64,000 bases of DNA from Microbulbifer agarilyticus. GTDB taxonomy: Bacteria; Pseudomonadota; Gammaproteobacteria; Pseudomonadales; Cellvibrionaceae. The stretch lies in assembly GCF_001999945.1 (NCBI RefSeq), contig NZ_CP019650.1:3339001-3403000 (forward strand), written 5' to 3'. A program made the translations under genes and the position numbers. The notes under the pieces are model-generated. The model saw nothing but the letters and a program-made list of their open reading frames with translations. It was not told the DNA's origin and searched no databases. Of the stretch, positions 10,324-19,266 are shown piece by piece; the stretch's first letter is position 1; each line of letters begins with the position of its first letter.

Positions 10324-11623
10324 CAGCTACCTCATTTGCTACGTGTTGCTCTTCCTGAGAGGGCTCCTTTTCTTTATCAAACTCAAGGACAACCTGGGGT
10401 AACTTCTTCAAGTTACAGGTGTGAGCACTGATGTCGGTGGTGATATTTTTGAAGCCACCCTGCAGGTCGACATTAATGATGCCCGCGTCGCCGTTGTCGA
10501 TACATAGCTGCAGGTTTTCTGGCAGTTTGCCATCGACCATTTTGCTCTTATCGATGGCACCGTCCCACAGTACGTCTGGAAGACTGCCGCCGAGTCCGAA
10601 CTTGGCAAGCTTCAACGCTTTCAACTGCATATCGTCGGGGGATTCACCACCACCAACGAAGGTGTTGTCGTAGATGTAGATACCTTCCGGGTACGGATCG
10701 AAATCTTCCTGGGTGGACTTGTCGCTGTAGTAGCCCGCCGCGTAATAACTGCTGACGATGACGTTAGCAGTGTCGTTATCGGAAATTTCGTTGTTGAAAA
10801 TTTCCACAAAGTCATTGGAGTTGATCACCACACCGGAACCGGCAGGGATAGCGGCAACCGGAGTACCTTCGTGGCCGAAGTTCTCGTAGTTGTTTTTGAA
10901 GATCTTGTTGTCGTACACGCGGGTGCTGTGGCCCGGCTGCGGCAGGTTCGGCATGTTGAATACCAGAATACCGCCGGTGTTATTGGTGGCTACGTTGTCG
11001 TAAACATCGGCACCAATGGTGTTTTCAATTTCGATACCGGCAACATTAAATTCCGCGCGGTTGTTACGCACAATCACGTTGCGGCTCTGGCCAACATAAA
11101 TGCCGGCGTCGGACGCGCCAATCGCCACGGTGCCTTCAACCAGAGTGTTCTGAGTCTGCACCGGGTAGATACCGTAGGCGCCATTTTCGGTGGACGGGCC
11201 ATTGGTCCATTCAACACGAATATCGCGAATGATGATGTTCTTGCCTTCGTTGACCTTCAGCGCGTCACCGATGGTGTCTTCGATAGCAAGGCCTTCAATA
11301 GTGAAGTCACTGGCATTGACCAGCAGGCCTTCGGCGCCTTGAATCTGATCCTTAAAGGAAAGGATGGTTTTGTCCATACCCGCACCGCGGATGGTAACGC
11401 CGTCGACGTTCAGAGACAGGCTGCGGTTCAGCGCGTAGCGTCCTTCCGGAATTTCGATTACATCGCCAGGTTGCGCCTGGATCAGTTGCTTCAGCAACTG
11501 CTTTTGAAACTTAGCCGCATCACCTGCAGCTGCGGGGCTCTCGGTGCTGGCTTCCTCTTTTTGCGAACACGCGGTTGCCAATGCTGCCAACAGGAGCGCG
11601 CCAAACTTAGCCGATGTCTTCAT
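10316..11623 (-). CDS. Parallel beta-helix repeat lipoprotein
   Basis: Exported protein of 435 residues. The start at 11623 is chosen because GGAGAG lies 4 bp upstream and the frame then opens with a signal peptide and lipobox (LATACS). The mature chain has NosD/pectin-lyase-like coils: GDVIEIPEGRYALNRSLSLN near 45, and then many short rungs such as VRNNRAEFNVAGIEIENT and VYDNVATNNTGGILVFN. This fold commonly binds or cleaves polysaccharide, but no lyase catalytic set is identifiable. It is the first gene of the unit with the diheme cytochrome, so the pair may act together at the cell surface. Confidence 0.82.
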   Translation of the reverse strand: MKTSAKFGALLLAALATACSQKEEASTESPAAAGDAAKFQKQLLKQLIQAQPGDVIEIPEGRYALNRSLSLNVDGVTIRGAGMDKTILSFKDQIQGAEGLLVNASDFTIEGLAIEDTIGDALKVNEGKNIIIRDIRVEWTNGPSTENGAYGIYPVQTQNTLVEGTVAIGASDAGIYVGQSRNVIVRNNRAEFNVAGIEIENTIGADVYDNVATNNTGGILVFNMPNLPQPGHSTRVYDNKIFKNNYENFGHEGTPVAAIPAGSGVVINSNDFVEIFNNEISDNDTANVIVSSYYAAGYYSDKSTQEDFDPYPEGIYIYDNTFVGGGESPDDMQLKALKLAKFGLGGSLPDVLWDGAIDKSKMVDGKLPENLQLCIDNGDAGIINVDLQGGFKNITTDISAHTCNLKKLPQVVLEFDKEKEPSQEEQHVANEVADA

Positions 11624-11762
11624 TTTCTCTCCAAACATTTTTATTCGTATTGATCTGTTGCCCACGGAGTTCTGGTACGAAACGCTTGCCTTGCAGTGAT
11701 CTGCACACTGCGCAACGGGCAAAGCCGCTCCCCCATTCGTGACCAAAGCTTACTCTCCATTC

Positions 11763-11788
11763 TTAATTGGTACGACTGTACCAATTAA
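11763..11788. promoter_or_regulatory. Perfect 11-bp dyad, candidate operator
   Basis: TTAATTGGTAC (11763-11773) and its exact complement (11778-11788) flank a GACT spacer. The dyad sits 140 bp upstream of the beta-helix/diheme unit in an otherwise featureless 416-bp interval. The core TGGTAC-n4-GTACCA resembles dyads bound by GntR-family regulators (family knowledge; no regulator of that type is in the window). No T-tract follows on either strand, so a terminator is less likely. Confidence 0.45.
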
Positions 11789-11999
11789 AGGGTGCAAAGC
11801 ACGTCAACGACCCTTGGCTGGATACTATCTGCTCCCCAGCCTGCGAGCAATTCAGGAAATGGAACTTTGTCTCAATTTAACCAGTGGATTTGCGACCGGC
11901 AGGTCTCGACATGCTTTCGAGCGACTGCCCCCAGAAGAATGGCGCACGCCATTCACAGAAATGCTCCGGGGAAAACCTGGGCTAAGGCATCAACCCGAG

Positions 12000-12020
12000 A
12001 GCCCGGTGTATGGCCGGGCT
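12000..12020 (-). terminator. Hairpin after the Yip1 gene
   Basis: AGCCCGG and CCGGGCT arms around a 7-base loop, 20 bp beyond the Yip1 stop. There is no U-tract, so it is a weak intrinsic terminator at best or a 3'-end protecting hairpin. Confidence 0.35.
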
Positions 12021-12039
12021 CCAGGGTAAGCAGCGCAGA

Positions 12040-12639
12040 TCAGCTGAATACGGGGGCGGCCACGAAGCTCCAGAAGAGCACCGTTCCGACCATGACCACC
12101 ACAGCCATCACCAGACATACGGTAACCACGGCGCTGGCAAACAGAAAACCGCGCTCCTCGGAAACGTTCATCACGATGGGGATGCCCACATACAGCAGGT
12201 AAACGGCATATGCGACGGCCAGCGTGGCCACCAGGATATCAAGCCACAGGATTGGGTAGAGACCTGCCGCACCGGCGATAAAAATCGGGGTTGCAGTAAA
12301 CCCGGCGACCACAATCCCTTTCATAGGGTGTGTCTTGGCGCCGTAGGTTTTCGCCATCCAGTGAATAAAATAACCGACGGCAACCACCGCCAGAATCATG
12401 GTGACGTAGAACACGGCCACCAAGGAAAGCGCACTATTGTTGGTAAGCGTGCGGACCTCTCCGCTGCCGCCGATGTTCCAACCAATTTCGGTCGTACCGA
12501 AGTACCAGCATAACGCCGGCACCAGCGCCAGGATAATGACGTAAGGAATCTGGCGGTTGACCCCTTTTTCGGATAAACCGGCAATTTCCTGCCACTGCCT
12601 GCGCGGTTGTACCATCAGGCCGTAGAGATGATTCAGCAT
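12040..12639 (-). CDS. Yip1-family inner membrane protein
   Basis: Protein of 199 residues with about five membrane helices and the short amphipathic N-terminus LYGLMVQPRRQWQEIA typical of bacterial Yip1-domain proteins. The function of these proteins is not established. The start at 12639 is chosen because GAGGAG lies 7 bp upstream; two earlier in-frame starts would sit on top of that site. It has no operon partners: a 437-bp interval separates it from ilvE and 416 bp from the beta-helix gene. Confidence 0.8.
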   Translation of the reverse strand: MLNHLYGLMVQPRRQWQEIAGLSEKGVNRQIPYVIILALVPALCWYFGTTEIGWNIGGSGEVRTLTNNSALSLVAVFYVTMILAVVAVGYFIHWMAKTYGAKTHPMKGIVVAGFTATPIFIAGAAGLYPILWLDILVATLAVAYAVYLLYVGIPIVMNVSEERGFLFASAVVTVCLVMAVVVMVGTVLFWSFVAAPVFS

Positions 12640-12932
12640 TCCCATTCTCCTCACTCACGAGGAACCACACGGCTTTTGGCCGCAGGGGAGAGCCTTTCAG
12701 GGAGTCACAGACGCAATTCGACTCCTGTGTCTCAATTTGATCTGGATACTACTTATCAAAGTGAGGGATACCGCCAAAGGCTTTTCCCAAAAGTTCCAGT
12801 TTCTTATTTTTTCACCGGCAATTAGCTCTTAGCCATTGATACCAGTGTATTGCACAGTGCCTGTTTCTCTCAGGCACGTTGTTGTTGTAACACCTCCGTC
12901 ATGCAAGTCAACGGACGCTCTGTATTTCGCAG

Positions 12933-12971
12933 AAATAAAAATGCGGTCGTTCCCCATGGAAACAACCGCAT
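12933..12971 (-). terminator. Intrinsic terminator of ilvE
   Basis: On the minus strand an 11-bp stem (ATGCGGTTGTT pairing with GACCGCAT plus flanking bases, one wobble) is followed by TTTTTATTT, about 105 bp after the ilvE stop. The rest of the 12640-13076 interval contains only a small GTGCCTG/CAGGCAC hairpin at 12857-12877 and no credible gene. Confidence 0.75.
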
Positions 12972-13076
12972 CCTGAATAGTGCTACCGAAACACTCGAAC
13001 CCCGGTTTTCGGCGGCGGTTCACTCAGCGACGCAAAGGCAGCCGCCAAGCAAATTGCGCGAAAGTGCCAAAAGACG

Positions 13077-14141
13077 TCACAAGCTGGCCATTTGCACCAT
13101 TTGCATCCAACCGAAACGATCCTCGACCCGCCCCTCCTGAATATCCAGCAGTGCCGCACGCAATTGCGCGGCAACCGGGCCGGGGGCACTGGCCAGGCGG
13201 TAACGGTTTTCGCTATCACCAAGTTCGCTGATAGGGCTTACAATGGCGGCGGTACCGCACGCAAATGCTTCGCTACAGGTGCCGGAGGCGACCAGCGCCA
13301 GCAGGTCGTCAATATCGATTTCCCGCTCGTGGACTTCGATACCCAGGTCCCGTGCCAGCGTCAGCATCGAGTCTCGGGTCACGCCTTCCAGGATGGAACC
13401 ATTCAGCGCTGGCGTATGTAGAGCGCCGTCCATCACCGCGAAAAAGTTCATGCCTGACAGTTCGTCTACCGTGCGCCGGTTACCCGGATTCAGCCACAGG
13501 GACTGGTCGTAGCCCCGCTCCTTGAGGCGCGCAATACTTAACAGTGAGGCCGCGTAATTACCGCCCACCTTCGCATCGCCGGTACCCCCAACCGCCGCGC
13601 GGCTGTCTTCCCGCTCGACCCACAGGCGCATATTGCCCGCATGGTAGGCCTCGGAAGGGCTGGCGATGACATAAAACTCGTACGCCTTGCTGGCGGTCAC
13701 CGAAAGGTCTGGCTGGGTTCCGATCAAAAAGGGTCGAATATAGAGAGATTCACCAGTACCCACAGGGATGAGTGTTGCGCAGTGAGACACCACCGTGCGC
13801 ACCGCATCCATAAACAAGTCTTCCGGTACGGGAGGCATACACAAGCGGCGGGCGGAATGAACCATACGCTCCGCGTTGCGCTCCGGTCGGAACAGGCCGA
13901 TCTCACTGCCACAACGATAGGCTTTCATGCCTTCGAAACAGGTTTGCGCGTAGTGCAGAACCTTAGCGGCGGGATCCAGGGCCAGCGGTCCGTAGGGCAC
14001 CAGCTCACCATCACTCCAGCGTCCATCCTGATACCGGGCACGAAACATAACTGGCGCCATCACGGTTCCGAATCCCAATCGCTCAGGGACTTCATACCCG
14101 CGCAGGCTGGTAATGGCTTCTGGTTGTATTTTTATGCTCAC
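13077..14141 (-). CDS. ilvE: Branched-chain amino acid aminotransferase
   Basis: PLP enzyme of fold type IV that transfers the amino group between glutamate and the 2-oxo acids of leucine, isoleucine and valine. The 354-residue length fits the longer BCAT2-like group rather than the roughly 310-residue enterobacterial IlvE. The PLP lysine lies in DAKVGGNYAAS near residue 193. Also seen are YAQTCFEGMKAYR near 63, YIRPFLIGTQP near 136, and DELSGMNFF followed by the GSILEGVTRDS segment. GTG is the start, with GGGAGAG five bases upstream. The gene is isolated, with leuA about 47 kb away in this window. Confidence 0.93.
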   Translation of the reverse strand: MSIKIQPEAITSLRGYEVPERLGFGTVMAPVMFRARYQDGRWSDGELVPYGPLALDPAAKVLHYAQTCFEGMKAYRCGSEIGLFRPERNAERMVHSARRLCMPPVPEDLFMDAVRTVVSHCATLIPVGTGESLYIRPFLIGTQPDLSVTASKAYEFYVIASPSEAYHAGNMRLWVEREDSRAAVGGTGDAKVGGNYAASLLSIARLKERGYDQSLWLNPGNRRTVDELSGMNFFAVMDGALHTPALNGSILEGVTRDSMLTLARDLGIEVHEREIDIDDLLALVASGTCSEAFACGTAAIVSPISELGDSENRYRLASAPGPVAAQLRAALLDIQEGRVEDRFGWMQMVQMASL

Positions 14142-14987
14142 AAAGCTCTCCCACGGTTTCTGGTGCGGTCAATCCTGAGAATTATGGCTGCAACAGGGCC
14201 ACTTTCCAAACCCCCAGACCAACAAGAAGCCAAATCATGCAACGAAACAAACAAAAATAGACATCTCTTAGGATAAACCACACCCGAACAACCAAAAATT
14301 CCGCCAGAGACGAAACCGCCAGCCGTGATGACATCTTCCCCTGCCTGCCGACACCCTAGACCACCCCAGGCAGACAACAACACACTTCGTCACCCGCTTC
14401 CTCAACAAGCGCGAATTATTGGCACTGGGATAATTCACAACGCCCTCTTCCCCACCGTCAAAATGCCAGACTGTTTTAAGCAAAATTTGCATCCGGTTCG
14501 GCAACCCGAGCGATACCCGGCACCAGGAAAAACTGCAGAGAAAATTACCGCCAACATCGACATCCGGAATTGCAGCACCGACGTACGAATGCCAGTTCGC
14601 GCCGAGACCAATGCGCGCCAATCAGTGAAGTAAAAGCCGAGTGGCGCGCCTGCCTACGCGAGGAGGCAAAGCACGAAATATCCTTGGCTATACTGAAAAC
14701 ACATGGACGGTAATCGCCGTATACAAGGAAAACCACCGCCAATGATTGGCAAAAGATTTTCCGGCGACACCAAAGTCCAGCGTCGATATCGACAACACAC
14801 CGGGAAACCGGCAGGAAAGAACACGAACCACACTTCAGGGAGAGAAGTTCCGCGCGGAATCGTCGGCGGCAGAGAATTGCATGACTGCCAACGATGGAAG
14901 TAGCCACGTGGATATCGAGCTTGTCGAATTTTGTGTTGCACAAAATTCTTCAGGTCAGGCAAAACATGTAATGGAAGTGGTTCTATC
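14142..14987 (+). other. Long intergenic interval before the envelope cluster
   Basis: 846 bp between divergent ilvE and the first cluster gene. I see no RNA gene and no strong promoter; a TATACT hexamer at 14688 has no good -35 partner. A short plus-strand frame, readable from ATG 14881 or TTG 14746, ends at 14991 with its TGA inside the GTGA of the next gene start. This could be a coupled leader peptide (segment VDIELVEFCVAQN), but no clear ribosome site precedes it. Confidence 0.5.
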
Positions 14988-16283
14988 GTGACACAGACAG
15001 ATACCAGCAACGCTATTGCTATCGGCTTGATGTTTACAGCCTCAGCTCTGCTGTGTGGCTCTGTTGCGGCGGAAGAAAAATCCGCTCTCGACAATGCCAA
15101 GGCTCCACCTACGGCGTATATAGAGGCCGCGTCAAAACCACTGGAGAAACCCAAGCGACGACTTCGCCGCTCAGTGGCCATCGACGAGTACCGCCAGCGC
15201 ATTGAAGACATGGAAGCCGAGCACGGTGCCTACGGCGCGGGCATTGACGAACAATTAATGGGTTTGGGCCATGCCCTGCAACGACAAGGCGCCCACGACG
15301 AAGCGATTTCACAGTTTCGCCGCGCAATGCTCATTAACCGTGTTAATGAAGGGCTTTACTCGCTCAACCAGGTGCCGATGATCGAACGCATCATCGAAAG
15401 CCAAGTCGCACTGAACGAGTGGGAAGGCGCCAACGACAACCACCAGTATTTATTCTGGTTGCACGCAAAAAACTATGGGGAAAAAGATCCACGGATGCTC
15501 CCCATCATCAATCAGCTAAGCAGCTGGCACCTGCAAGCGTACATTGATGAGAAAGGTGCAACCATGTTCGAGCACCTGATCAATGCAACGAATCTCTATG
15601 CGTTGGCAGTGGATATTATTTCGAACAATTTCGGCGCAAACGATTTGCGACTGGTCGAAGCTCTTCGAGGTTTGAAAGCATCGAACTATTACCTGGCGAC
15701 CTATTCCGGTGAGCCGCAGGAGGCCATCGTAATCAACACCGGGTTCGCCGGTGGCAACATGTCGAATGAGCGCCGCATGCAGCTGGATCACTATCGCATG
15801 AATAGTTTCAGCTCCGGAAAAACCGCGATCACCAAGATCATGGATGTGTACCAGAAAAATCCCGCCTCGCCACCGGCGGCGTCCGCCAAAGCCAAGGTGG
15901 AACTGGGAGACTGGTATATGCTGTTCAACAAGTGGCACTCGGCGCGCAAAACTTACGGAGAGGCCTACCACGCACTCTGGGATAACGGCGCGACCAACCA
16001 GGAAATCGATGAGATCTTCGGACGCCCGGCGGCGCTACCCAGCTTGCCCTTGCTCGATGAAGATCGCGAAGCACTGGCGAATGCCTATGTGACCGTCTCT
16101 TACGATGTCACCGCTTTTGGCAAGGCGCGCAATATCCGTATTCTCAGCGCTCAGCCGGAAGGCAAGGTAAGCATCCGCTCGCGGGTTCGTAATGTGCTTA
16201 AGCGCGCGAAATTCCGTCCCCGCTTTGAAGATGGTGAACCAGTGGAAACGAAAGGCATCGTCCAGCGATTCGTTTTCGACTAA
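14988..16283 (+). CDS. Exported TPR protein with TonB-like C-terminal domain (cluster gene 1)
   Basis: Unnamed 431-residue protein. GTG 14988 is chosen as start because the frame then opens with a signal-peptide-like segment (IGLMFTASALLCGSVAAEE) and GGAAG lies upstream; ATG 15030 is an alternative. After a basic linker, residues from about 65 look like TPR helices (LGHALQRQGAHDEAISQFRRA). The last 75 residues match the TonB C-terminal fold pattern: VTVSYDVTAFGKARNIRIL, then KRAKFRPRFEDGEPVETKG and a final VQRFVF strand. There is no Pro-rich spacer of classical TonB. It is the first of thirteen collinear genes and probably works in the periplasm as an adaptor. Confidence 0.75.
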   Translation: MTQTDTSNAIAIGLMFTASALLCGSVAAEEKSALDNAKAPPTAYIEAASKPLEKPKRRLRRSVAIDEYRQRIEDMEAEHGAYGAGIDEQLMGLGHALQRQGAHDEAISQFRRAMLINRVNEGLYSLNQVPMIERIIESQVALNEWEGANDNHQYLFWLHAKNYGEKDPRMLPIINQLSSWHLQAYIDEKGATMFEHLINATNLYALAVDIISNNFGANDLRLVEALRGLKASNYYLATYSGEPQEAIVINTGFAGGNMSNERRMQLDHYRMNSFSSGKTAITKIMDVYQKNPASPPAASAKAKVELGDWYMLFNKWHSARKTYGEAYHALWDNGATNQEIDEIFGRPAALPSLPLLDEDREALANAYVTVSYDVTAFGKARNIRILSAQPEGKVSIRSRVRNVLKRAKFRPRFEDGEPVETKGIVQRFVFD

Positions 16284-16471
16284 GCACTTTGTCAGCAAGT
16301 TTATCGGGATTCGAGTACACAAAGCCGTAGACATAAAGGAAACACGACGTGTTCGACTGATGTATCGAGGTAAGTGGAAGCGGCACGAACAACAAGGGAA
16401 AAAGTGGCATGAAATCTAGCCACTCCTCTAAACCTAGTGTTGCTAACACTGTCGAACAGACAAGGAACACG

Positions 16472-16499
16472 CGGGCCGCAGCGCAATCGCTGCGGCCCG
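16472..16499 (+). repeat. Perfect 12-bp inverted repeat before cluster gene 2
   Basis: CGGGCCGCAGCG and its complement flank a CAAT loop, 21 bp upstream of the Ser-rich lipoprotein start and just before its GGAGAAAG ribosome site. No T-tract follows. It could be an attenuating or mRNA-processing hairpin, or a rho-type end for gene 1. Confidence 0.6.
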
Positions 16500-16520
16500 T
16501 GAACGCATCAGGAGAAAGCA

Positions 16521-17885
16521 ATGACTTTAAGGACGCTCGCACGTCGTTTCGACGCTTCCAACAGTGGCGCGCATAGCCGCAACTGGAAAACCCTCGCTTC
16601 GGTACTGGTCCTCGCTGCGGTGATCAGCGGCTGTAAAAATCAACAGACACAGCAACAGCCTCCGGCACAACCACAACAGCCATCCAGTTCGAGCCCTTCA
16701 AGCCCCTCGCAGTCTCAGTCGCAATCTCAATCGCAGTCATCGAGTTCGTCGAGCAGCCGCTCGCAGTCCAGTCCGTCCACGGCCAGTAGCATGCCGTCGC
16801 CGAGTTCACCGAGCAGTAGCCGCAGCCCGAGCGTGTCGACCTCGAGTAGCCAGGCACAACCTAACACCTCCTTCCCCAGTATTGAGTCCGGGGATCGCTC
16901 CAGCGAGCAAGCGTCTAGTGCCTCTGACCAGGGTGAGGAATCCAAGCGTCGCTCCAGTGCTCAAAGCAGCAGCGACGCAGACCCCACTGCCAGTCGCAAC
17001 CCCTCCTCGCCTGTGTACAGCGATTCCGACCAGCGTCCGGAAGAATCCCGTATGCCACCGGACCCCTCTTCCAATAGCGAGGGGGAACCGCCGGATGAAA
17101 TCGACTTTTCCGAGGAACAAAACACGGCCAGCAGCGCGTCCAGTAGTAGCTCCTCAAGCGCTTCGTCCAGCGCATCCAATAGCTCTTCGAGCAGCAGCGC
17201 ATCAAGTAACAGTTCGCAGGCTAGTGCCAGTGCCTCTGGTGCGCCAAGTAGTGCGTCCAGTAGTTCTCCCAGCAGCGCCGCAAATGGGGCCCCAGCCTCT
17301 GCGCAGGGTGGTCAGAGCGGCGGACAAAGTAGTGCACAGCAGTCGAGTGCCTCAGCCAGCGCGGGAGGCCCCGCCGGCGGCAGTAGCGCACCTAATGAAG
17401 CGCCGATGAGCAGCGCAGAACGCGTCGCCGAACTCGAAGGGCAATTCGAATCCACCATGGTCAGCTACGACGGCATGATCCTGCGCGAGCGGGATTACGT
17501 GCGTAACCGCCCCGCTTCCGAGCAGGAAGAGGAAGCCATGGAGGACGAGGCTCCGGCAGGTGAATCCCTCGAAGACTTGATCCAGTCCGCTGAAGCAGAG
17601 TTACCGGCACCGCCGCCCCCCGGCGGTCAGGGTGAAGGTGGCTCAGGCCCCGAGCAAAGCAATTCCAGTGGCCAGGCAACCGGCCCGGGTCTTCCGACCA
17701 AGGGGCGCATGGGTGAATTTGATCACGGCGGCAGCCCAGCAGTGGTACCGGAAGACATTCCGACCGGAGACGATGACGATGTTGTCGCGCGCCAGATCCG
17801 TGAAGCGGCCACACGAGAAACGGATCCCGAGTTGCGCGAGCGACTCTGGGAAGAGTATCGGAAATATAAAAAATCACAGAAATAA
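16521..17885 (+). CDS. Ser/Gln-rich low-complexity lipoprotein (cluster gene 2)
   Basis: Unrecognised 454-residue protein. The start follows GGAGAAAG by 3-4 bp. A signal peptide ends in lipobox VISGC near residue 38. Residues about 45-295 are dominated by serine with Gln, Pro and Ala, including long SSSS and SQSQ runs, and are presumably disordered like a wall-spanning stalk. The C-terminal 150 residues are acidic and ordered-looking: SSAERVAELEGQFESTM, then VPEDIPTGDDDDVVARQIRE and a charged helix ending YRKYKKSQK. The low-complexity part will drift quickly between species, so the C-terminal block is the piece to use for homology. It sits 61 bp before cluster gene 3. Confidence 0.78.
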   Translation: MTLRTLARRFDASNSGAHSRNWKTLASVLVLAAVISGCKNQQTQQQPPAQPQQPSSSSPSSPSQSQSQSQSQSSSSSSSRSQSSPSTASSMPSPSSPSSSRSPSVSTSSSQAQPNTSFPSIESGDRSSEQASSASDQGEESKRRSSAQSSSDADPTASRNPSSPVYSDSDQRPEESRMPPDPSSNSEGEPPDEIDFSEEQNTASSASSSSSSSASSSASNSSSSSSASSNSSQASASASGAPSSASSSSPSSAANGAPASAQGGQSGGQSSAQQSSASASAGGPAGGSSAPNEAPMSSAERVAELEGQFESTMVSYDGMILRERDYVRNRPASEQEEEAMEDEAPAGESLEDLIQSAEAELPAPPPPGGQGEGGSGPEQSNSSGQATGPGLPTKGRMGEFDHGGSPAVVPEDIPTGDDDDVVARQIREAATRETDPELRERLWEEYRKYKKSQK

Positions 17886-17946
17886 CAACGAGTAATCATC
17901 AGGGACACTTGAGAGAGTTCGGAGAAAATAGGGAGAGAGTGACGTC

Positions 17947-19143
17947 ATGTTTTTCTCACATTTACGCAGTACCGTGTGCAGTCTGGCTTTTGGTCTTTTG
18001 ACCATCACCGGTTGCACAACCACCGAAGTACGTACCACCGCCTATACACCGCTGACGGTAGAAGACCATGCCATCGCGGAAAATCGGTTATTGGATGTGG
18101 GTATCGTTCAATTTAATGCCGGGCTTGATCGAGAGGATGAGCCAGAAGAGGACGAACTGGTTTTTCCTGAACTCCGCCGCGCGGAATCCCGCTATATCGC
18201 CGTCACTCTTGCTGATGCACTGCAGTCCAGCCAGGGCTGGGGCGCGGTACGGGTAATTCCCAGCGAGCGAACCAATATCGATGTCACCGTTTCGGGCACC
18301 ATTGTGCAGTCAGACGGAGAGACCCTTACCGTTGAAGTGACAGTGCGCGATTCTCGCGGACAGCTGTGGTTTACCAAGGAGTACACCGAGCTCGCGTCGC
18401 ATTATGCATACGACCGCAAACACCCTACCGAAGGCGATGCGTTCCAGGGTATTTACAACCGCGTTTCGAACGACATGCTGATGTACCGACAGGGCTTGTC
18501 GGATCAATACATTGCCGAGTTGCGCACTATTTCGGAAATTAAATTTGCCCAGAGTTTCTCACCCAGTGCATTCCAGCGTTATCTGGTCCAGGACCAGAAC
18601 GGTATGTACCAGCTGACGTCCCTACCTGCGGACAACGACCCCATGCTGCAACGTGTGCGCCAGATTCGCGAACGGGATTATCTGTTTGTGGACACGCTTC
18701 AGGGTTACTACGGGACCTTTGTCAAAACCATGAAGGCACCCTATCAGGAATGGCGCGCCATGAGTTTTGAAGAAGTGAAGCAAATGCGCGAACTCAAACG
18801 CAAAGCGCGCAACAACACCATCATGGGGGTTGCCGCAATCGTCGGTGGCATTGCCGCTGCTGGTGCTGGTGGTGGTGCCGCAAGCCAGGCGGGTAACGTT
18901 GCCGTTGCCGGCGGTGGCTACCTGGTGAAGAGCGGCTTCGATCGACGCTCCGAAGCCAAGATGCATATCGAAGCCCTTCAGGAGCTTGGCGACTCGATGG
19001 AAGCAGAGGTGGAGCCGCAAATTGTAGAACTGGAGGACCGCACCGTTACCCTGTCAGGTTCGGTGGAAAACCAGTATCAGCAATGGCGCGAAATCCTCAG
19101 AGAAATCTATCAGGCAGAAACCGGCGGCCTGCAGGATATTTGA
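17947..19143 (+). CDS. Lipoprotein with glycine-zipper segment (cluster gene 3)
   Basis: Unnamed 398-residue lipoprotein (lipobox TITGC near residue 23). Residues about 45-160 resemble the nucleotide-independent alpha/beta domain of envelope lipoproteins that start with a conserved LLDVGIVQFNAG strand and end with VRDSRGQLWFTKEY. A helical middle section follows. Near 300-340 there is a small-residue-rich stretch (GVAAIVGGIAAAGAGGG) that could be a glycine zipper inserting into or packing against membrane. The C-terminus reads VTLSGSVENQYQQWREILRE. It has no catalytic motif I can name. It probably anchors the cluster machine to the outer membrane. Confidence 0.78.
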   Translation: MFFSHLRSTVCSLAFGLLTITGCTTTEVRTTAYTPLTVEDHAIAENRLLDVGIVQFNAGLDREDEPEEDELVFPELRRAESRYIAVTLADALQSSQGWGAVRVIPSERTNIDVTVSGTIVQSDGETLTVEVTVRDSRGQLWFTKEYTELASHYAYDRKHPTEGDAFQGIYNRVSNDMLMYRQGLSDQYIAELRTISEIKFAQSFSPSAFQRYLVQDQNGMYQLTSLPADNDPMLQRVRQIRERDYLFVDTLQGYYGTFVKTMKAPYQEWRAMSFEEVKQMRELKRKARNNTIMGVAAIVGGIAAAGAGGGAASQAGNVAVAGGGYLVKSGFDRRSEAKMHIEALQELGDSMEAEVEPQIVELEDRTVTLSGSVENQYQQWREILREIYQAETGGLQDI

Positions 19144-19153
19144 CTGTCTTTCC

Positions 19154-19182
19154 GCGGGTGCCCATTTCTGTCGGGTACCCGC
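19154..19182 (+). repeat. Hairpin between cluster genes 3 and 4
   Basis: GCGGGTGCCC and GGGTACCCGC form a 10-bp stem (one wobble) around a 9-base loop, 10 bp after the gene 3 stop. No T-tract follows, so it is a better candidate for RNA stabilisation or partial termination than for a full stop. Confidence 0.5.
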
Positions 19183-19266
19183 AACGCGGAACAGTACAGG
19201 GCGCGGTTATAAGTTAATCACCGCCGCCAATCAATAGACAATAACAGCGAGCACAGCGGAATACAC

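Noticed and set aside
12829..13222. Short frames between the Yip1 gene and ilvE.
   Set aside because: They overlap the ilvE terminator or ilvE itself and have no ribosome site.
14182..14238. 18-residue Ile/Leu/Val-rich frame just upstream of ilvE on the minus strand, resembling an ilv leader peptide.
   Set aside because: Only 40 bp separate it from ilvE, with no room for competing hairpins or a terminator, and no ribosome site precedes it.
16624..17205. Minus- and plus-strand frames across the Ser-rich lipoprotein gene.
   Set aside because: They arise from AGC/TCG repeats; only the frame with signal peptide, ribosome site and ordered C-terminus is credible.
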